Shown here: positions 42,865 through 54,499 of the stretch, one piece after another
How the letters are laid out: each line of letters begins with the position of its first letter
How positions within the stretch are numbered: position 1 is the first letter of the stretch
Assembly (NCBI RefSeq): GCF_900166655.1
Contig: NZ_FVZB01000005.1
Location: 1 to 64,000 of the forward strand
Source: Halobacillus hunanensis
GTDB taxonomy: Bacteria > Bacillota > Bacilli > Bacillales > Halobacillaceae
Direction: 5' to 3'
Length of the DNA stretch: 64,000 bases
The notes under the pieces: model-generated
What the model saw: only the letters and a program-made list of their open reading frames with translations
Told to the model about the DNA's origin: nothing
The model's database searches: none
Made by a program: the position numbers and the translations under genes

Positions 42865-43362
42865 ATGCTAACAAACATTGACCCTAGTAAACTAGATCTA
42901 GAAGAACGCGTAGTAACGATCAACCGTGTTGCAAAAGTAGTTAAAGGTGGCCGTCGCTTCCGTTTTGCTGCATTGGTGGTTGTAGGAGACAAAAATGGCC
43001 ATGTCGGGTTTGGTACTGGTAAAGCGCAGGAGGTACCGGATGCGATTAAGAAAGCTATTGATGATGCGAAGAAGAATCTTATTTCAGTACCAATAAAAGA
43101 TACGACGATTCCACACGAAATCACAGGACAGTTTGGTGCAGGCAGCATTCTTATGAAGCCAGCAGCAGAAGGTACCGGAGTTATCGCAGGTGGTCCTGTA
43201 CGTGCGGTTCTTGAGCTTGCAGGTGTTCAAGACATCCTTTCTAAGTCACTTGGTTCAAATACACCAATTAACATGGTGCGTGCGACTCTAAGTGGACTTG
43301 GCGAGCTTAAACGCGCAGAAGACGTTGCTCGACTTCGTGGGAAGTCCGTAGAAGAACTGTAG
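42865..43362 (+). CDS. rpsE: 30S ribosomal protein S5
   Basis: S5, 165 residues. The double-stranded-RNA-binding N-terminal part has [20 protein letters not shown] with the loop where spectinomycin-resistance changes occur, wild type in appearance. The C-terminal domain has [25 protein letters not shown] precedes the ATG. Confidence 0.97.
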   Translation: MLTNIDPSKLDLEERVVTINRVAKVVKGGRRFRFAALVVVGDKNGHVGFGTGKAQEVPDAIKKAIDDAKKNLISVPIKDTTIPHEITGQFGAGSILMKPAAEGTGVIAGGPVRAVLELAGVQDILSKSLGSNTPINMVRATLSGLGELKRAEDVARLRGKSVEEL

Positions 43363-43380
43363 GATAAGGAGGGAAATGAA

Positions 43381-43563
43381 ATGGCTAAAAAGTTAGAAAT
43401 TACCCTCACGCGCAGTGTTATTGGCAGACCTGAAGATCAACGCGCAACTGTTAAAGCGCTCGGTCTAAACAAAATCCGTCAATCTGTCGTAATTGAAGAT
43501 AACCCAGCGATCCGAGGTATGGCAAATAAGGTATCTCACCTTGTATCGATTAAAGAAGTATAA
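43381..43563 (+). CDS. rpmD: 50S ribosomal protein L30
   Basis: L30, 60 residues, with [17 protein letters not shown] and the [16 protein letters not shown] helix. Short bacterial form. AAGGAGGGAAATGAA precedes the ATG. Confidence 0.96.
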   Translation: MAKKLEITLTRSVIGRPEDQRATVKALGLNKIRQSVVIEDNPAIRGMANKVSHLVSIKEV

Positions 43564-43594
43564 GCTAAGAATCAATAATTAAGGAGGTGCTCGC

Positions 43595-44035
43595 ATGAAA
43601 CTGCATGAACTGAAACCAGCAGCTGGATCTCGTAAAGAACGTAACCGTGTTGGACGTGGAATGGCTTCCGGTAATGGTAAAACATCCGGCCGTGGTCATA
43701 AAGGTCAAGGACAACGCTCTGGCAGCAAGACACGTCCAGGCTTTGAAGGTGGTCAAATGCCATTGTTCCAACGCTTGCCTAAACGTGGATTTACGAACAT
43801 TCACCGTAAGGATTTTGCGATTATTAATCTTGATGCTCTTAATCGCTTTGAAGAGGGCACTGAGGTTACTCCTGAACTTCTACTTGAAACTGGCGTGGTC
43901 AGCAAGCAAAAAGCTGGCATCAAAGTTTTAGGTAAAGGTTCTGTAGAGAAAAAACTTACAGTGAAAGCTCATAAGTTCTCTGCTTCAGCGAAAGAAGCTA
44001 TCGAAGCAGCGGGCGGTCAAACTGAGGTGATTTAA
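43595..44035 (+). CDS. rplO: 50S ribosomal protein L15
   Basis: L15, 146 residues. The basic N-terminal extension has [20 protein letters not shown] and [10 protein letters not shown], followed by [15 protein letters not shown]. The last base of its TAA is the first base of the secY ATG. AAGGAGGTGC precedes the start. Confidence 0.97.
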   Translation: MKLHELKPAAGSRKERNRVGRGMASGNGKTSGRGHKGQGQRSGSKTRPGFEGGQMPLFQRLPKRGFTNIHRKDFAIINLDALNRFEEGTEVTPELLLETGVVSKQKAGIKVLGKGSVEKKLTVKAHKFSASAKEAIEAAGGQTEVI

Positions 44036-45327
44036 TGTTCCGGACAATCTCCAATTTTATGCGCGTGGGTGATATTCGGCGGAAAATTATCTTCACTTTA
44101 TTGATGCTCATTGTTTTTCGCCTGGGTACATTCATACCTGTACCATTTACAAATCAGGATGCTATTAACTTCATGGATGAACAAAATGCATTCGGATTCT
44201 TGAATACATTTGGAGGCGGTGCGCTGCAGAACTTCTCCATATTTGCTATGGGTATTATGCCGTACATCACAGCCTCCATCATTATGCAGCTATTGCAAAT
44301 GGATGTAGTGCCTAAGTTTGCGGAATGGAAAAGTCAAGGTGATGTAGGCCGTCGAAAATTAGCTCAGTTTACCCGCTATGGAACAATCGCTCTAGCTTTT
44401 GTTCAAGCAATTGGAATGTCGATCGGTTTTAACACACTTGCTGGTGGTCAATTAATTGATAACCCCAGTGTGTTAACATACGCTGTCATTGCTCTTGTAT
44501 TAACAGGTGGAACAGCTTTCCTAATGTGGCTAGGGGAACAGATTACTTCTCATGGTGTTGGGAACGGAATATCAATTCTAATTTTTGCCGGGATTGTTGC
44601 AGCGATTCCAACCGGTGTTAATCAACTATATGATCAGTACATCTCTGGTGCTGGAGATCAGTTGTTTATGAACCTTGTAATCATTGCGATCATTGCCCTG
44701 GTTATCGTTGCTGTAGTAGTTGGAGTCATCTTCATCCAACAAGCACTTCGTAAAATTCCAATCCAATACGCAAAAAAATTGGTGAACCGTTCGCCGGTTG
44801 GTGGGCATTCTACCCACTTGCCGATTAAAGTAAATGCTGCAGGGGTTATTCCAGTAATTTTCGCTATTTCATTCATTATTGCTCCAAGAACCGTTGCCGG
44901 ATTCTTTGAAGGGAATGAAGTGGCATCTGTTATTCAATATATATTTGATTATCAGAACTGGCCTGGAATGATTATCTATGTTGCGTTAATTATTGCCTTC
45001 ACTTACTTCTATACATTTGTTCAGGTGAATCCAGAGCAAATGGCAGATAATTTGAAGAAGCAAGGTGGGTATATCCCTGGTATTCGCCCTGGCGCAAATA
45101 CTGAGACCTACCTGACAAGGGTCATGTACCGCTTAACCTTCGTAGGTTCTATTTTCCTAGCAGCTGTCTCAATTCTTCCGATTATATTAGGTGCTGCGGC
45201 AGAACTGCCGCCAACTGTCCAAATTGGAGGAACTGGTCTGCTCATCGTTGTAGGGGTTGCTCTTGAAATGATGAAGCAGCTTGAAAGCCAGCTTGTGAAA
45301 CGCCATTATCAAGGCTTTATTAAGTAG
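44035..45327 (+). CDS. secY: Preprotein translocase channel SecY
   Basis: SecY, 430 residues with ten transmembrane helices. The plug/TM2 region (AFGFLNTFGGGALQNFSIFA), the GEQITSHGVGNGIS loop and the cytoplasmic ribosome-docking loop (MADNLKKQGGYIPGIRPG) are intact. It forms the channel with SecE (17403-17576). It overlaps the rplO stop by one base, so its dose is tied to ribosomal proteins. Confidence 0.97.
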   Translation: MFRTISNFMRVGDIRRKIIFTLLMLIVFRLGTFIPVPFTNQDAINFMDEQNAFGFLNTFGGGALQNFSIFAMGIMPYITASIIMQLLQMDVVPKFAEWKSQGDVGRRKLAQFTRYGTIALAFVQAIGMSIGFNTLAGGQLIDNPSVLTYAVIALVLTGGTAFLMWLGEQITSHGVGNGISILIFAGIVAAIPTGVNQLYDQYISGAGDQLFMNLVIIAIIALVIVAVVVGVIFIQQALRKIPIQYAKKLVNRSPVGGHSTHLPIKVNAAGVIPVIFAISFIIAPRTVAGFFEGNEVASVIQYIFDYQNWPGMIIYVALIIAFTYFYTFVQVNPEQMADNLKKQGGYIPGIRPGANTETYLTRVMYRLTFVGSIFLAAVSILPIILGAAAELPPTVQIGGTGLLIVVGVALEMMKQLESQLVKRHYQGFIK

Positions 45328-45348
45328 GTAAGCAAGATAATGAAATGA

Positions 45349-46760
<1,412 letters not shown>

Positions 46761-46776
46761 GTGAAGGTGATTGTGT

Positions 46777-47112
46777 TTGAATGAATCTGAGTCGAGTCCA
46801 CGAATAGGTCAAGTTGTTCGCATTGTGCAAGGACGAGAGGCAGGACAGTATGCGGTTATAATAGATATACTGGATGGCCGTTTTTTGCTGCTTGCCGATG
46901 GAGAGAAACGTAAGTACGATCGACCAAAGAAAAAGAATCTGCAACACGTGGAGCTTATGAATTTCATCTCTCCAGAAGTCCAAAACAGCCTTCTGGAAAC
47001 TGGTCGCGTCACAAATGGCAAGCTTCGATTTGCCGTATCTAAATATGTCAATGAAGAAGTGACTGATTTGAAGAAGGGAGATCAACTCGATGGCGAAAGA
47101 CGATGTAATTGA
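46777..47112 (+). CDS. KOW-domain RNA-binding protein, L14e/L6e-like
   Basis: A 111-residue protein with an N-terminal KOW-type SH3 fold: [20 protein letters not shown] then [20 protein letters not shown]. Similar short proteins sit between map and infA in other Bacilli and resemble eukaryotic L14e/L27e; function is not established. The TTG at 46777 is preferred because GAAGGTGA lies seven bases before it; a TTG two codons earlier touches that site. It runs 23 bases into infA in another frame, so infA is probably coupled to it. Confidence 0.82.
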   Translation: MNESESSPRIGQVVRIVQGREAGQYAVIIDILDGRFLLLADGEKRKYDRPKKKNLQHVELMNFISPEVQNSLLETGRVTNGKLRFAVSKYVNEEVTDLKKGDQLDGERRCN

Positions 47113-47308
47113 AGTGGAAGGAACTGTCGTTGAAACTTTACCGAATGCACAATTTAAGGTAGAGCTTGAGAACGAACATACCGTTTTAGCTCATGTTTCT
47201 GGTAAAATTCGTATGCACTTCATTCGAATCCTGCCAGGAGATAAAGTAACGGTGGAACTTTCCCCATATGATCTGACAAAAGGACGTATTACGTACCGTT
47301 ATAAATAA
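47090..47308 (+). CDS. infA: Translation initiation factor IF-1
   Basis: IF-1, 72 residues, a single OB fold: [34 protein letters not shown], and [11 protein letters not shown]. It binds the 30S A site. The start lies inside the end of the KOW gene, after AGAAGGGAGAT. Confidence 0.97.
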   Translation: MAKDDVIEVEGTVVETLPNAQFKVELENEHTVLAHVSGKIRMHFIRILPGDKVTVELSPYDLTKGRITYRYK

Positions 47309-47329
47309 TAGTATGAAGCTCCGTTATAA

Positions 47330-47458
<129 letters not shown>

Positions 47459-47483
47459 TTAAAGAAGGAGGTGCACGTATCCG

Positions 47484-47849
47484 ATGGCACGTATAGCAGG
47501 TGTAGATATTCCTCGCGATAAGCGAGTTGTCATATCTTTAACTTACATTTATGGTATTGGTAAACCATTAGCTAGTGAAGTCTTAGCTGAAGCAGGCGTT
47601 TCTGAAGATACTCGTGTCCGTGATCTTACAGAAGACGAACTAGGTAAGATTCGTTCAGCAGTGGATAATCACAATGTTGAGGGTGATCTTCGTCGTGAAA
47701 ATTCTCTTAACATCAAACGTCTAATTGAAATTGGTTCCTACCGTGGAATCCGCCACCGTCGCGGGCTTCCAGCTCGTGGGCAAAAAACAAAAAATAACTC
47801 TCGTACACGTAAAGGACCACGTCGTACCGTGGCGAATAAGCGTAAATAA
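47484..47849 (+). CDS. rpsM: 30S ribosomal protein S13
   Basis: S13, 121 residues, with [20 protein letters not shown], the helix-hairpin-helix IYGIGKPLA, and a basic [19 protein letters not shown] tail that reaches P-site tRNA. AAGGAGGTGCACG precedes the ATG. Confidence 0.97.
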   Translation: MARIAGVDIPRDKRVVISLTYIYGIGKPLASEVLAEAGVSEDTRVRDLTEDELGKIRSAVDNHNVEGDLRRENSLNIKRLIEIGSYRGIRHRRGLPARGQKTKNNSRTRKGPRRTVANKRK

Positions 47850-47874
47850 TTCATAAAGAAGGAGGTTAAACCAC

Positions 47875-48270
47875 ATGGCACGTAAAGGAAATACTCGTAG
47901 TCGTAAGCGTCGCGTGAAAAAGAATATTGAGAGTGGTGTGGCACACATTCGCTCTACTTTTAACAATACGATCGTATCGATCACCGACGTGCAAGGTAAC
48001 GTAATCGCTTGGAGCAGTGCTGGTGTACTAGGCTTCAAAGGATCTCGTAAATCCACTCCATTTGCCGCTCAAATGGCTTCAGAAGCTGCAGCTAAAGATG
48101 CAATGGATAATGGCATGAAGACGATTGAAGTGACTGTTAAAGGGCCAGGAGCTGGTCGTGAAGCAGCGATTCGTTCACTACAAGCCGTTGGACTAGAGAT
48201 CACAGCGATTCGTGACGTGACTCCAGTACCGCATAACGGTTGCCGCCCGCCAAAACGTCGTCGCGTATAA
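47875..48270 (+). CDS. rpsK: 30S ribosomal protein S11
   Basis: S11, 131 residues, with [20 protein letters not shown] and [18 protein letters not shown] at the end. It forms the platform with S18 and S21. GAAGGAGGTTA precedes the ATG. Confidence 0.97.
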   Translation: MARKGNTRSRKRRVKKNIESGVAHIRSTFNNTIVSITDVQGNVIAWSSAGVLGFKGSRKSTPFAAQMASEAAAKDAMDNGMKTIEVTVKGPGAGREAAIRSLQAVGLEITAIRDVTPVPHNGCRPPKRRRV

Positions 48271-48286
48271 TAATTCTGAATAGAAT

Positions 48287-48315
48287 TTGTCACCCTGTCT
48301 ATAATGGGTTATGAT
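48287..48315 (+). promoter_or_regulatory. Sigma-A promoter of rpoA-rplQ
   Basis: TTGTCA at 48287-48292 and TATGAT at 48310-48315 with a 17-base spacer, in the 175-base spacer between rpsK and rpoA. Confidence 0.6.
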
Positions 48316-48388
48316 AGCTTTTAATCAGCACCGCATTAGACAGTAAATAAGTAGTTGTCTTGTATGGGACTGCCTACCTGAGGAATTT

Positions 48389-48411
48389 CGGTTAGACCAA
48401 TTGTCTAACCG
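48389..48411 (+). other. Hairpin in the rpoA leader
   Basis: CGGTTAGAC pairs perfectly with GTCTAACCG around CAATT, followed by GGGTTTCGACGTTTT. It is not a clean terminator. It lies 34 bases before rpoA and could pause polymerase or bind a ribosomal protein. Confidence 0.6.
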
Positions 48412-48445
48412 GGGTTTCGACGTTTTGAAGGAGGGTTTTGTTTAA

Positions 48446-49390
48446 ATGATCGAAATTGAAAAGCCAAAAATTGAACCGGTTGAGATCAGCGAAGACTCCA
48501 CATTTGGTAAATTCGTCGTCGAACCGCTCGAACGTGGATATGGTACAACACTAGGTAACTCCTTGCGTCGTATCCTGCTATCCTCACTTCCTGGCGCTGC
48601 TGTAACATCAGTTCAAATTGAAGGGGTACTTCATGAGTTCTCAACGATCGAAGGTGTCGTTGAAGATGTTACAACAGTTATTTTAAATCTAAAGAAACTA
48701 GCTTTGAAGATTTATTCTGATGAAGAGAAGACTTTAGAGATTGATGTGCAAAACGAAGGGAAGGTTACCGCTGCAGATATCACGCATGACAGCGACGTAG
48801 AAGTCTTAAATCCAGACCTTCATATCGCGACGTTAGACAGTCAAACGTCTTTGCGTGTTCGTATTACTGCTGAACGCGGACGAGGATACCGTCCAGCTGA
48901 GGGGAACAATCATGAAGATTTACCGATTGGCGTAATTCCAGTTGACTCAATCTTTACACCCGTTTCTCGTGTCACGTATCAAGTGGAGAACACTCGTATT
49001 GGTCAGACTTCAAACTTTGATAAATTAACGTTAGACGTATGGACTGACGGAAGCATTCGCCCAGAAGAGGCGATCTCTCTTGGAGCCAAGATTTATATGG
49101 AACACCTTAATATCTTTGTAGGCCTTACTGATGAAGCTCAAAAAGCTGAAATTATGGTTGAAAAAGAAGAGGACCAAAAAGAAAAAGTTCTAGAGATGAC
49201 GATTGAAGAACTCGATCTCTCCGTACGTTCATACAATTGCTTGAAGCGTGCAGGTATTAACACTGTTCAGGAGCTTGCTAACAAGTCTGAAGATGACATG
49301 ATGAAGGTTCGTAACCTTGGTCGTAAATCTCTTGAAGAAGTGAAGCACAAGCTGGATGAGCTCGGACTTGGTTTGAGAAAAGAAGATTAA
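48446..49390 (+). CDS. rpoA: DNA-directed RNA polymerase subunit alpha
   Basis: RpoA, 314 residues. N-terminal assembly domain with [20 protein letters not shown], linker at about 228-245, and a C-terminal domain (about 245-314) with the helix-hairpin-helix region [18 protein letters not shown] that contacts UP elements and activators. GAAGGAGGG precedes the ATG. Confidence 0.98.
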   Translation: MIEIEKPKIEPVEISEDSTFGKFVVEPLERGYGTTLGNSLRRILLSSLPGAAVTSVQIEGVLHEFSTIEGVVEDVTTVILNLKKLALKIYSDEEKTLEIDVQNEGKVTAADITHDSDVEVLNPDLHIATLDSQTSLRVRITAERGRGYRPAEGNNHEDLPIGVIPVDSIFTPVSRVTYQVENTRIGQTSNFDKLTLDVWTDGSIRPEEAISLGAKIYMEHLNIFVGLTDEAQKAEIMVEKEEDQKEKVLEMTIEELDLSVRSYNCLKRAGINTVQELANKSEDDMMKVRNLGRKSLEEVKHKLDELGLGLRKED

Positions 49391-49435
49391 TTGATCGATC
49401 ACATCTAAGAGATTCTGATAAGGGAGGGATAATCC

Positions 49436-49795
49436 ATGGCTAGAAAGTTAGGACGTACTACCGATCAACGTATGGCGCTTCTTCGTAACTTAGCGACAGA
49501 CTTGATCGTTCATGAACGTATTGAAACAACAGAAGCAAAAGCAAAAGAGCTTCGTTCTGTTGTAGAAAAAATGATTACACTAGGTAAAAGAGGAGATCTT
49601 CATGCCCGTCGTCAGGCTGAATCATTCCTTTACCGTGCAGATGCGAATGAAAAAGGAGACCAAACAGCCCTGCAAAAGCTGTTCTCTGATATCGCTCCAC
49701 GCTATGAGGAACGCCAAGGTGGATACACTCGCGTGCTTAAGTTAGGCGAGCGTAAAGGTGACGGTGCTAAGATGGCAATCATTGAACTAGTTTAA
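49436..49795 (+). CDS. rplQ: 50S ribosomal protein L17
   Basis: L17, 119 residues, starting [20 protein letters not shown], with [36 protein letters not shown] precedes the ATG. Last gene of the S10-spc-alpha cluster; a terminator follows. Confidence 0.97.
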   Translation: MARKLGRTTDQRMALLRNLATDLIVHERIETTEAKAKELRSVVEKMITLGKRGDLHARRQAESFLYRADANEKGDQTALQKLFSDIAPRYEERQGGYTRVLKLGERKGDGAKMAIIELV

Positions 49796-49817
49796 TGTGA
49801 ACCATTTGTATGGACAC

Positions 49818-49868
49818 AAAAGGGCAGGGTGGAATCTCTTGTATGAGGTTAACTCCAGCCCTTTTTTT
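49818..49868 (+). terminator. Intrinsic terminator after rplQ
   Basis: AAAGGGC pairs with GCCCTTT across an imperfect inner stem (GGAATCTC with GAGGTTAACTCC), followed by seven T. Confidence 0.75.
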
Positions 49869-49996
49869 ATTTTTGAAATTCATTCTCGAGATCATCGGCA
49901 AGTTTTTGCAAATGAGAAGAGTTTGTCGATACGAAGCAGGAAATGTTGAAATCTATTTCCCGGGAAATAGATTTGTCGAGCAGAGGGGGAAACCTT

Positions 49997-50836
49997 GTGA
50001 GTGTGAGTCAGATTGAGTTTAGAAATGTATCCTTTCGCTACCAGGAGGATATGCCTTGGGTGTTAAAGAACGTAAGCTTTTCCATCTCGGAGAATGAGTG
50101 GGTGGCGATCATAGGCCATAATGGATCAGGGAAATCAACGATTGCCAAATTGATGAATGGTCTGCTTTTCCCTCAGGAAGGAGAAATTGTGGTTGATGGT
50201 CAGAAGGTTGCGGCTGAAACAGTCTGGAGTGTGAGGAAAAGTGTAGGAATGGTTTTTCAAAATCCAGACAACCAGTTTGTTGGGACTACTGTACGCGATG
50301 ATGTTGCCTTTGGGATGGAAAACCATGGTATGCCAAGACCGCTCATGTTGGAGCGTATCGAGGAAAGCCTTTCTGCGGTAGGGATGAGCGATTACGAGCG
50401 TCAAGAGCCGCACCGTTTGTCGGGCGGGCAGAAACAACGGGTAGCAATTGCCAGTGTTTTAGCTGTATCGCCAAAATATATGATTTTAGATGAGGCCACA
50501 GCTATGCTGGACCCTCAGGGCAGGAAGGAAATATTATCAACTATGCTCGATGTACAGGAGCAAAGAAATCTCTCTTTAATTACCATTACTCATGACTTGC
50601 ATGAAGTAGTTCAGGCCGAACGGGTTCTTGTTATGAACGAAGGAGAAGTTTGGCTAGAGGGGACCCCTCGCGACATTTTTGCAAAAAAAGAACAATTAAC
50701 TGAAATTGGCTTAGATACTCCCTTTGTCACGAAATTAGCAGATGAACTGAAATCTGCTGGTGTTGACCTTAGCCGTGAGCCACTTAATCACCAGGAGTTG
50801 TTGGAGGAACTATGGACATATCATTCCAAGAAGTAA
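49997..50836 (+). CDS. ecfA1: ECF transporter ATPase EcfA1
   Basis: EcfA1 (CbiO-type), 279 residues. Walker [11 protein letters not shown]-loop VFQNPDNQ, signature LSGGQKQR and Walker [11 protein letters not shown] are intact. It pairs with EcfA2 and EcfT to energise vitamin and trace-metal uptake through S components encoded elsewhere. The GTG at 49997 is chosen because AGAGGGGGA ends six bases before it; longer starts fall in leader sequence. It overlaps ecfA2 by 25 bases. Confidence 0.95.
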   Translation: MSVSQIEFRNVSFRYQEDMPWVLKNVSFSISENEWVAIIGHNGSGKSTIAKLMNGLLFPQEGEIVVDGQKVAAETVWSVRKSVGMVFQNPDNQFVGTTVRDDVAFGMENHGMPRPLMLERIEESLSAVGMSDYERQEPHRLSGGQKQRVAIASVLAVSPKYMILDEATAMLDPQGRKEILSTMLDVQEQRNLSLITITHDLHEVVQAERVLVMNEGEVWLEGTPRDIFAKKEQLTEIGLDTPFVTKLADELKSAGVDLSREPLNHQELLEELWTYHSKK

Positions 50837-51684
50837 GCTATGTCTATCAGCCGAAAAGTCCATTTGAGTATAGAGCATTACACAACCTCTCCTTTAACAT
50901 ACCATCTGGGTCCTTCGTGGCTGTGATTGGTCATACTGGTTCTGGCAAATCCACCTTACTACAACATCTAAATGGACTTGTTCAGCCAACAGAAGGGGAA
51001 GTCACTGTGGGGGAATTTCGCCTTAAAGCTGGAGAGAAAAACAAGCAATTAAGAGCATTGCGTGAAAAGGTTGGTGTTGTTTTTCAATATCCTGAACACC
51101 AGCTGTTTGAAGAAAATGTAGAAAAGGATATTGCCTTTGGCCCCATGAACTTTGGTGTACCACAAGAAGAAATTAAACAACGTACAGATGAAGCGATCAC
51201 ATCTGTTCATTTACCTAAAGAGATTCTGGATCGTTCTCCTTTTGACTTAAGCGGAGGACAGATGCGCCGTGTCGCAATAGCGGGAGTGCTAGCCATGAAT
51301 CCAGAGGTGCTCGTTCTTGATGAACCGACAGCCGGACTTGATCCTAGCGGGCAGAGGGAAATTATGAATATGTTTGCCCGTATTCATAAACAGAAAGATC
51401 TAACCACAGTACTTGTTACACACAGCATGGAAGATGCCCTGGAATATGCAGATCACGTCATTATATTGAATCAAGGGGAAGTCTTCATGCAGGGAGCGCC
51501 TGCCGATATTTTTCAAAAGAAAAAGGAACTGAGCGAAGTCCAGTTGGATATTCCGGAGATTATCCAATTTTTAAATCAAGTAGAGGAAAAATTCAATAAG
51601 GAAATTCCCTTTCATAGACAGTCAGTGACAGAGTTAGCAAAGGAGTTGGCTCAAATGGTGAAGGGAGGCCGCGATCATGAGTAG
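50812..51684 (+). CDS. ecfA2: ECF transporter ATPase EcfA2
   Basis: EcfA2, 290 residues. Walker [11 protein letters not shown]-loop [11 protein letters not shown], signature LSGGQMRR, Walker [13 protein letters not shown] and the switch histidine in LVTHSMED are all present. It starts inside ecfA1 after TTGGAGGAA and overlaps ecfT by eight bases, a tightly coupled three-gene unit. Confidence 0.95.
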   Translation: MDISFQEVSYVYQPKSPFEYRALHNLSFNIPSGSFVAVIGHTGSGKSTLLQHLNGLVQPTEGEVTVGEFRLKAGEKNKQLRALREKVGVVFQYPEHQLFEENVEKDIAFGPMNFGVPQEEIKQRTDEAITSVHLPKEILDRSPFDLSGGQMRRVAIAGVLAMNPEVLVLDEPTAGLDPSGQREIMNMFARIHKQKDLTTVLVTHSMEDALEYADHVIILNQGEVFMQGAPADIFQKKKELSEVQLDIPEIIQFLNQVEEKFNKEIPFHRQSVTELAKELAQMVKGGRDHE

Positions 51685-52474
51685 TTCAATGATTATTGGC
51701 CAATATATTCCGGGGAACTCCGTTGTTCACCGATTGGATCCCCGTTCGAAAATCGCCATGATCTTCTTTTTTGTAGTGATCGTATTTTTTGCTAATTCTG
51801 TTCTGAGTTACGGTGTACTCACCCTTTTTGCTATCGGAAGTGCTGTAGCGACCCGTATTCCGATTCGTTACATTGTGAAAGGGTTAAAGCCGGTGTGGTT
51901 CCTCATTGCATTCACCTTCCTGCTTCATTTGATCGTGACGAAGGAAGGTGAGGTGCTTACGACAATACTGGGCTGGGAGCTTTATAAAGGAGCTCTTATA
52001 CAGGGAGCGGCTATTTCGCTGCGTTTCTTCCTGTTAATCATGGTTACGTCACTGCTTACTTTGACCACAACTCCGATTGAGATTACCGATGCGATTGAGC
52101 AGCTGCTTGGCCCCTTGAAAAAAGTTCGCTTTCCAGTTCATGAGCTGGCGCTTATGATGTCAATCTCGCTGCGATTTATCCCGACCCTCATGCAGGAAAC
52201 GGAAAAAATCTCAAAAGCTCAAGCTTCTAGAGGAGTAGACTTTCGCACAGGGTCGTTTAAAGACCGTATAAAGGCTGTTGTCCCACTTTTAGTACCTTTG
52301 TTCGTCAGCGCCTTCAAACGCGCTGAGGAGCTTGCTATGGCCATGGAGGCAAGGGGCTATAAAGGTGGAGAAGGCCGGACGAAGCTGAGAGAGCTTCAAA
52401 TTGGGCGCACGGACTATTATATTTATATTCTATTTGTTTTGGTAGTGGTCGGTTTATTTTTAACAAGAAACTAG
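51677..52474 (+). CDS. ecfT: ECF transporter transmembrane subunit EcfT
   Basis: EcfT, 265 residues, with four to five transmembrane segments (about residues 25-130 and 240-265). The two cytoplasmic coupling helices carry the Ala-Arg-Gly signatures: [11 protein letters not shown] and [12 protein letters not shown]. No S component is in this window, which fits a shared (group II) ECF module. Confidence 0.95.
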   Translation: MSSSMIIGQYIPGNSVVHRLDPRSKIAMIFFFVVIVFFANSVLSYGVLTLFAIGSAVATRIPIRYIVKGLKPVWFLIAFTFLLHLIVTKEGEVLTTILGWELYKGALIQGAAISLRFFLLIMVTSLLTLTTTPIEITDAIEQLLGPLKKVRFPVHELALMMSISLRFIPTLMQETEKISKAQASRGVDFRTGSFKDRIKAVVPLLVPLFVSAFKRAEELAMAMEARGYKGGEGRTKLRELQIGRTDYYIYILFVLVVVGLFLTRN

Positions 52475-52490
52475 GGTGGAGGAGATCGGA

Positions 52491-53231
52491 ATGCAGCGGT
52501 TGAAATGCAGGGTGGAATACGATGGGACAGCCTATGCCGGTTATCAAGTCCAGCCCAATGGTGTGACAATCCAGGAAAAGATTGAGAAAGCATTGACGCA
52601 AATGCACAAAGGGTTAAAGGTGAAGGTTACTGCCTCAGGCCGAACAGATGCTGGTGTACATGCAATCGGTCAAGTTATCCATTTTGATACAAGCCTGAAC
52701 ATTCCTGCTTCAAATTGGAAAAGAGCACTAAGTTCGATGCTTCCGAGCGATATTCGTATTTCAGAAGTAGAGCAGGTCTCCGAAGACTTCCATGCCCGTT
52801 ATGATGCAAAAGGAAAAGAGTATCGTTATTATGTGTGGAATTCTCATGAGGCCAATTTATTTCGCCGGCTTTATAGGTATCATATTAGAAAACAGCTGGA
52901 TATAGAATCGATGGAAACAGCGTGCAAATTAGTAGAAGGAGAACATGATTTTACTTCCTTTTGTTCTCCTCGAACGGATTTAAAGGGAAGCAAAGTACGC
53001 ACCATTGAAAGAGCGACGATAGAACATCATGAAGCGGAGCTTGTGTTTATTTTTAAAGGCAACGGCTTTTTATATAACATGGTGCGAATTTTAGTAGGAA
53101 CGATTATTGAAGTAGGACTTGGTAATCGTGCGCCTGATGAGCTTACAACGATGCTTGCGGCAAGAGACCGGAAATCAGCTGGGAAGACTGCACCACCTCA
53201 TGGATTGTTTTTATGGAATGTAGACTATTGA
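52491..53231 (+). CDS. truA: tRNA pseudouridine(38-40) synthase
   Basis: TruA, 246 residues. Catalytic Asp lies in ASGRTDAGVHA near residue 53, with FHARYDAKGKEYRYYVW and FKGNGFLYNMVRILVGT. The ATG at 52491 follows GGTGGAGGAGAT; an in-frame GTG in the ribosome site is rejected. It starts 16 bases after ecfT. Confidence 0.96.
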   Translation: MQRLKCRVEYDGTAYAGYQVQPNGVTIQEKIEKALTQMHKGLKVKVTASGRTDAGVHAIGQVIHFDTSLNIPASNWKRALSSMLPSDIRISEVEQVSEDFHARYDAKGKEYRYYVWNSHEANLFRRLYRYHIRKQLDIESMETACKLVEGEHDFTSFCSPRTDLKGSKVRTIERATIEHHEAELVFIFKGNGFLYNMVRILVGTIIEVGLGNRAPDELTTMLAARDRKSAGKTAPPHGLFLWNVDY

Positions 53232-53369
53232 TTCCGGTTTAAGTGGTATAAATGCAATTAGCGGTGGTTTCACGCATTTAGACTGGCAGGTTAATCGTTT
53301 ATATTTAACGACTTTCAAAGGGTTATCTTATTTTTCTATAAAAAACAACGATTCCTGGTGTGCGAAGAC

Positions 53370-53397
53370 TTGACATTGGGACATAGAGTGTTATATT
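53370..53397 (+). promoter_or_regulatory. Sigma-A promoter of rplM-rpsI
   Basis: A perfect TTGACA at 53370-53375 and TATATT at 53392-53397, 16 bases apart, upstream of the L13 leader. Confidence 0.75.
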
Positions 53398-53403
53398 ATA
53401 TTC

Positions 53404-53508
53404 TATGGCATTTTATTTCTAGACCACGGTTAGCCCCGGAAACTAATCGTATTTGAGATAAATAAAAATGAAGCTATGTGAAACTAACAATTCAGGAGGG
53501 AAACCGAT
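53404..53508 (+). ncRNA. Ribosomal protein L13 leader
   Basis: The leader carries ACCACGGTTAGCCCCGGAAA then CTAATCGTATTTGAGATA, which I recognise as resembling the L13 leader conserved before rplM in Bacillaceae. It is thought to mediate feedback by L13. Identification is from memory of the motif, and the location fits. Confidence 0.7.
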
Positions 53509-53946
53509 ATGCGCACAACTTTCATGGCAAATGAAAACAACGTGGAACGCAAATGGTTTGTTGTGGATGCTGCAGGGCAGACACTTGGCCGTTTGGCAAG
53601 CGAAGTTGCTGCGATCCTTCGCGGTAAAAATAAACCAACGTATACACCACACGTTGACACTGGTGATCATGTGATCATCATCAATGCAGGAGAAATCGAA
53701 CTAACTGGTAACAAAATCAATGATAAGATTTACTACCGTCATTCAAACCACCCAAGTGGGTTGAAATCTCGTACAGCTAACGAAATGCGTACAAAATATC
53801 CTGAGCAAATGCTTGAGCTTGCTGTTAAAGGTATGCTGCCTAAAGGAAGCCTAGGACGCAAAATGGGTAAAAAACTTCATGTCTACGCTGGATCTGAGCA
53901 CAAACATGAAGCACAACAACCAGAAGTTTACGAACTTCGTGGATAA
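53509..53946 (+). CDS. rplM: 50S ribosomal protein L13
   Basis: L13, 145 residues, with [36 protein letters not shown] and [12 protein letters not shown]. The ATG at 53509, after CAGGAGGGAAA, aligns with the MRTTPMAN start of B. subtilis L13. Early 50S assembly protein. Confidence 0.97.
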   Translation: MRTTFMANENNVERKWFVVDAAGQTLGRLASEVAAILRGKNKPTYTPHVDTGDHVIIINAGEIELTGNKINDKIYYRHSNHPSGLKSRTANEMRTKYPEQMLELAVKGMLPKGSLGRKMGKKLHVYAGSEHKHEAQQPEVYELRG

Positions 53947-53965
53947 TTAAAGGAGGTAATCGATA

Positions 53966-54358
53966 GTGGCACAAGTACAATACTCCGGTACTGGACGTCG
54001 TAAAAAGTCGACAGCTCGTGTTCGCCTTGTTCCAGGAACTGGTCGTGTAGTAGTAAACAAACGTGATGCTGAAGACTTTTTTCCATATGAAACACTTCGT
54101 ATGATTCTGAAACAGCCTCTTGCTGTTACAGAGACTGAAGGTAACTATGATGTTTATGTAAATGTTGATGGTGGAGGTTTCACTGGTCAAGCTGGTGCGA
54201 TCCGTCACGGAATCGCTCGTGCGCTGCTTCAAGCAGACCCTGAGTACCGTCTTCCACTTAAACGTGCGGGACTCCTAACTCGTGATGCACGTATGAAAGA
54301 GCGTAAGAAATACGGTCTTAAAGGTGCGCGTCGTGCTCCACAGTTCTCTAAGCGTTAA
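53966..54358 (+). CDS. rpsI: 30S ribosomal protein S9
   Basis: S9, 130 residues. Start GTG at 53966 after AAGGAGGTAATC. It has [17 protein letters not shown] and the C-terminal tail [17 protein letters not shown], whose final arginine contacts P-site tRNA. Its position 20 bases after rplM is standard. Confidence 0.97.
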   Translation: MAQVQYSGTGRRKKSTARVRLVPGTGRVVVNKRDAEDFFPYETLRMILKQPLAVTETEGNYDVYVNVDGGGFTGQAGAIRHGIARALLQADPEYRLPLKRAGLLTRDARMKERKKYGLKGARRAPQFSKR

Positions 54359-54370
54359 TATGACAAGCTT

Positions 54371-54407
54371 AAAGCCTCTTTCCCTTTATCGGGAGAGAGG
54401 CTTTTTT
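54371..54407 (+). terminator. Intrinsic terminator of rplM-rpsI
   Basis: AAAGCCTCT pairs with AGAGGCTTT, extended by CCC/GGG inside, followed by T residues. Confidence 0.92.
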
Positions 54408-54499
54408 ATGTTCTTCAAAATTAGGGTGATGCCCACATTTTGCTCACATTTATTCTGATTCCATGAATTTTTGGAACCAATCAGCAGTTTTATCTTTTA

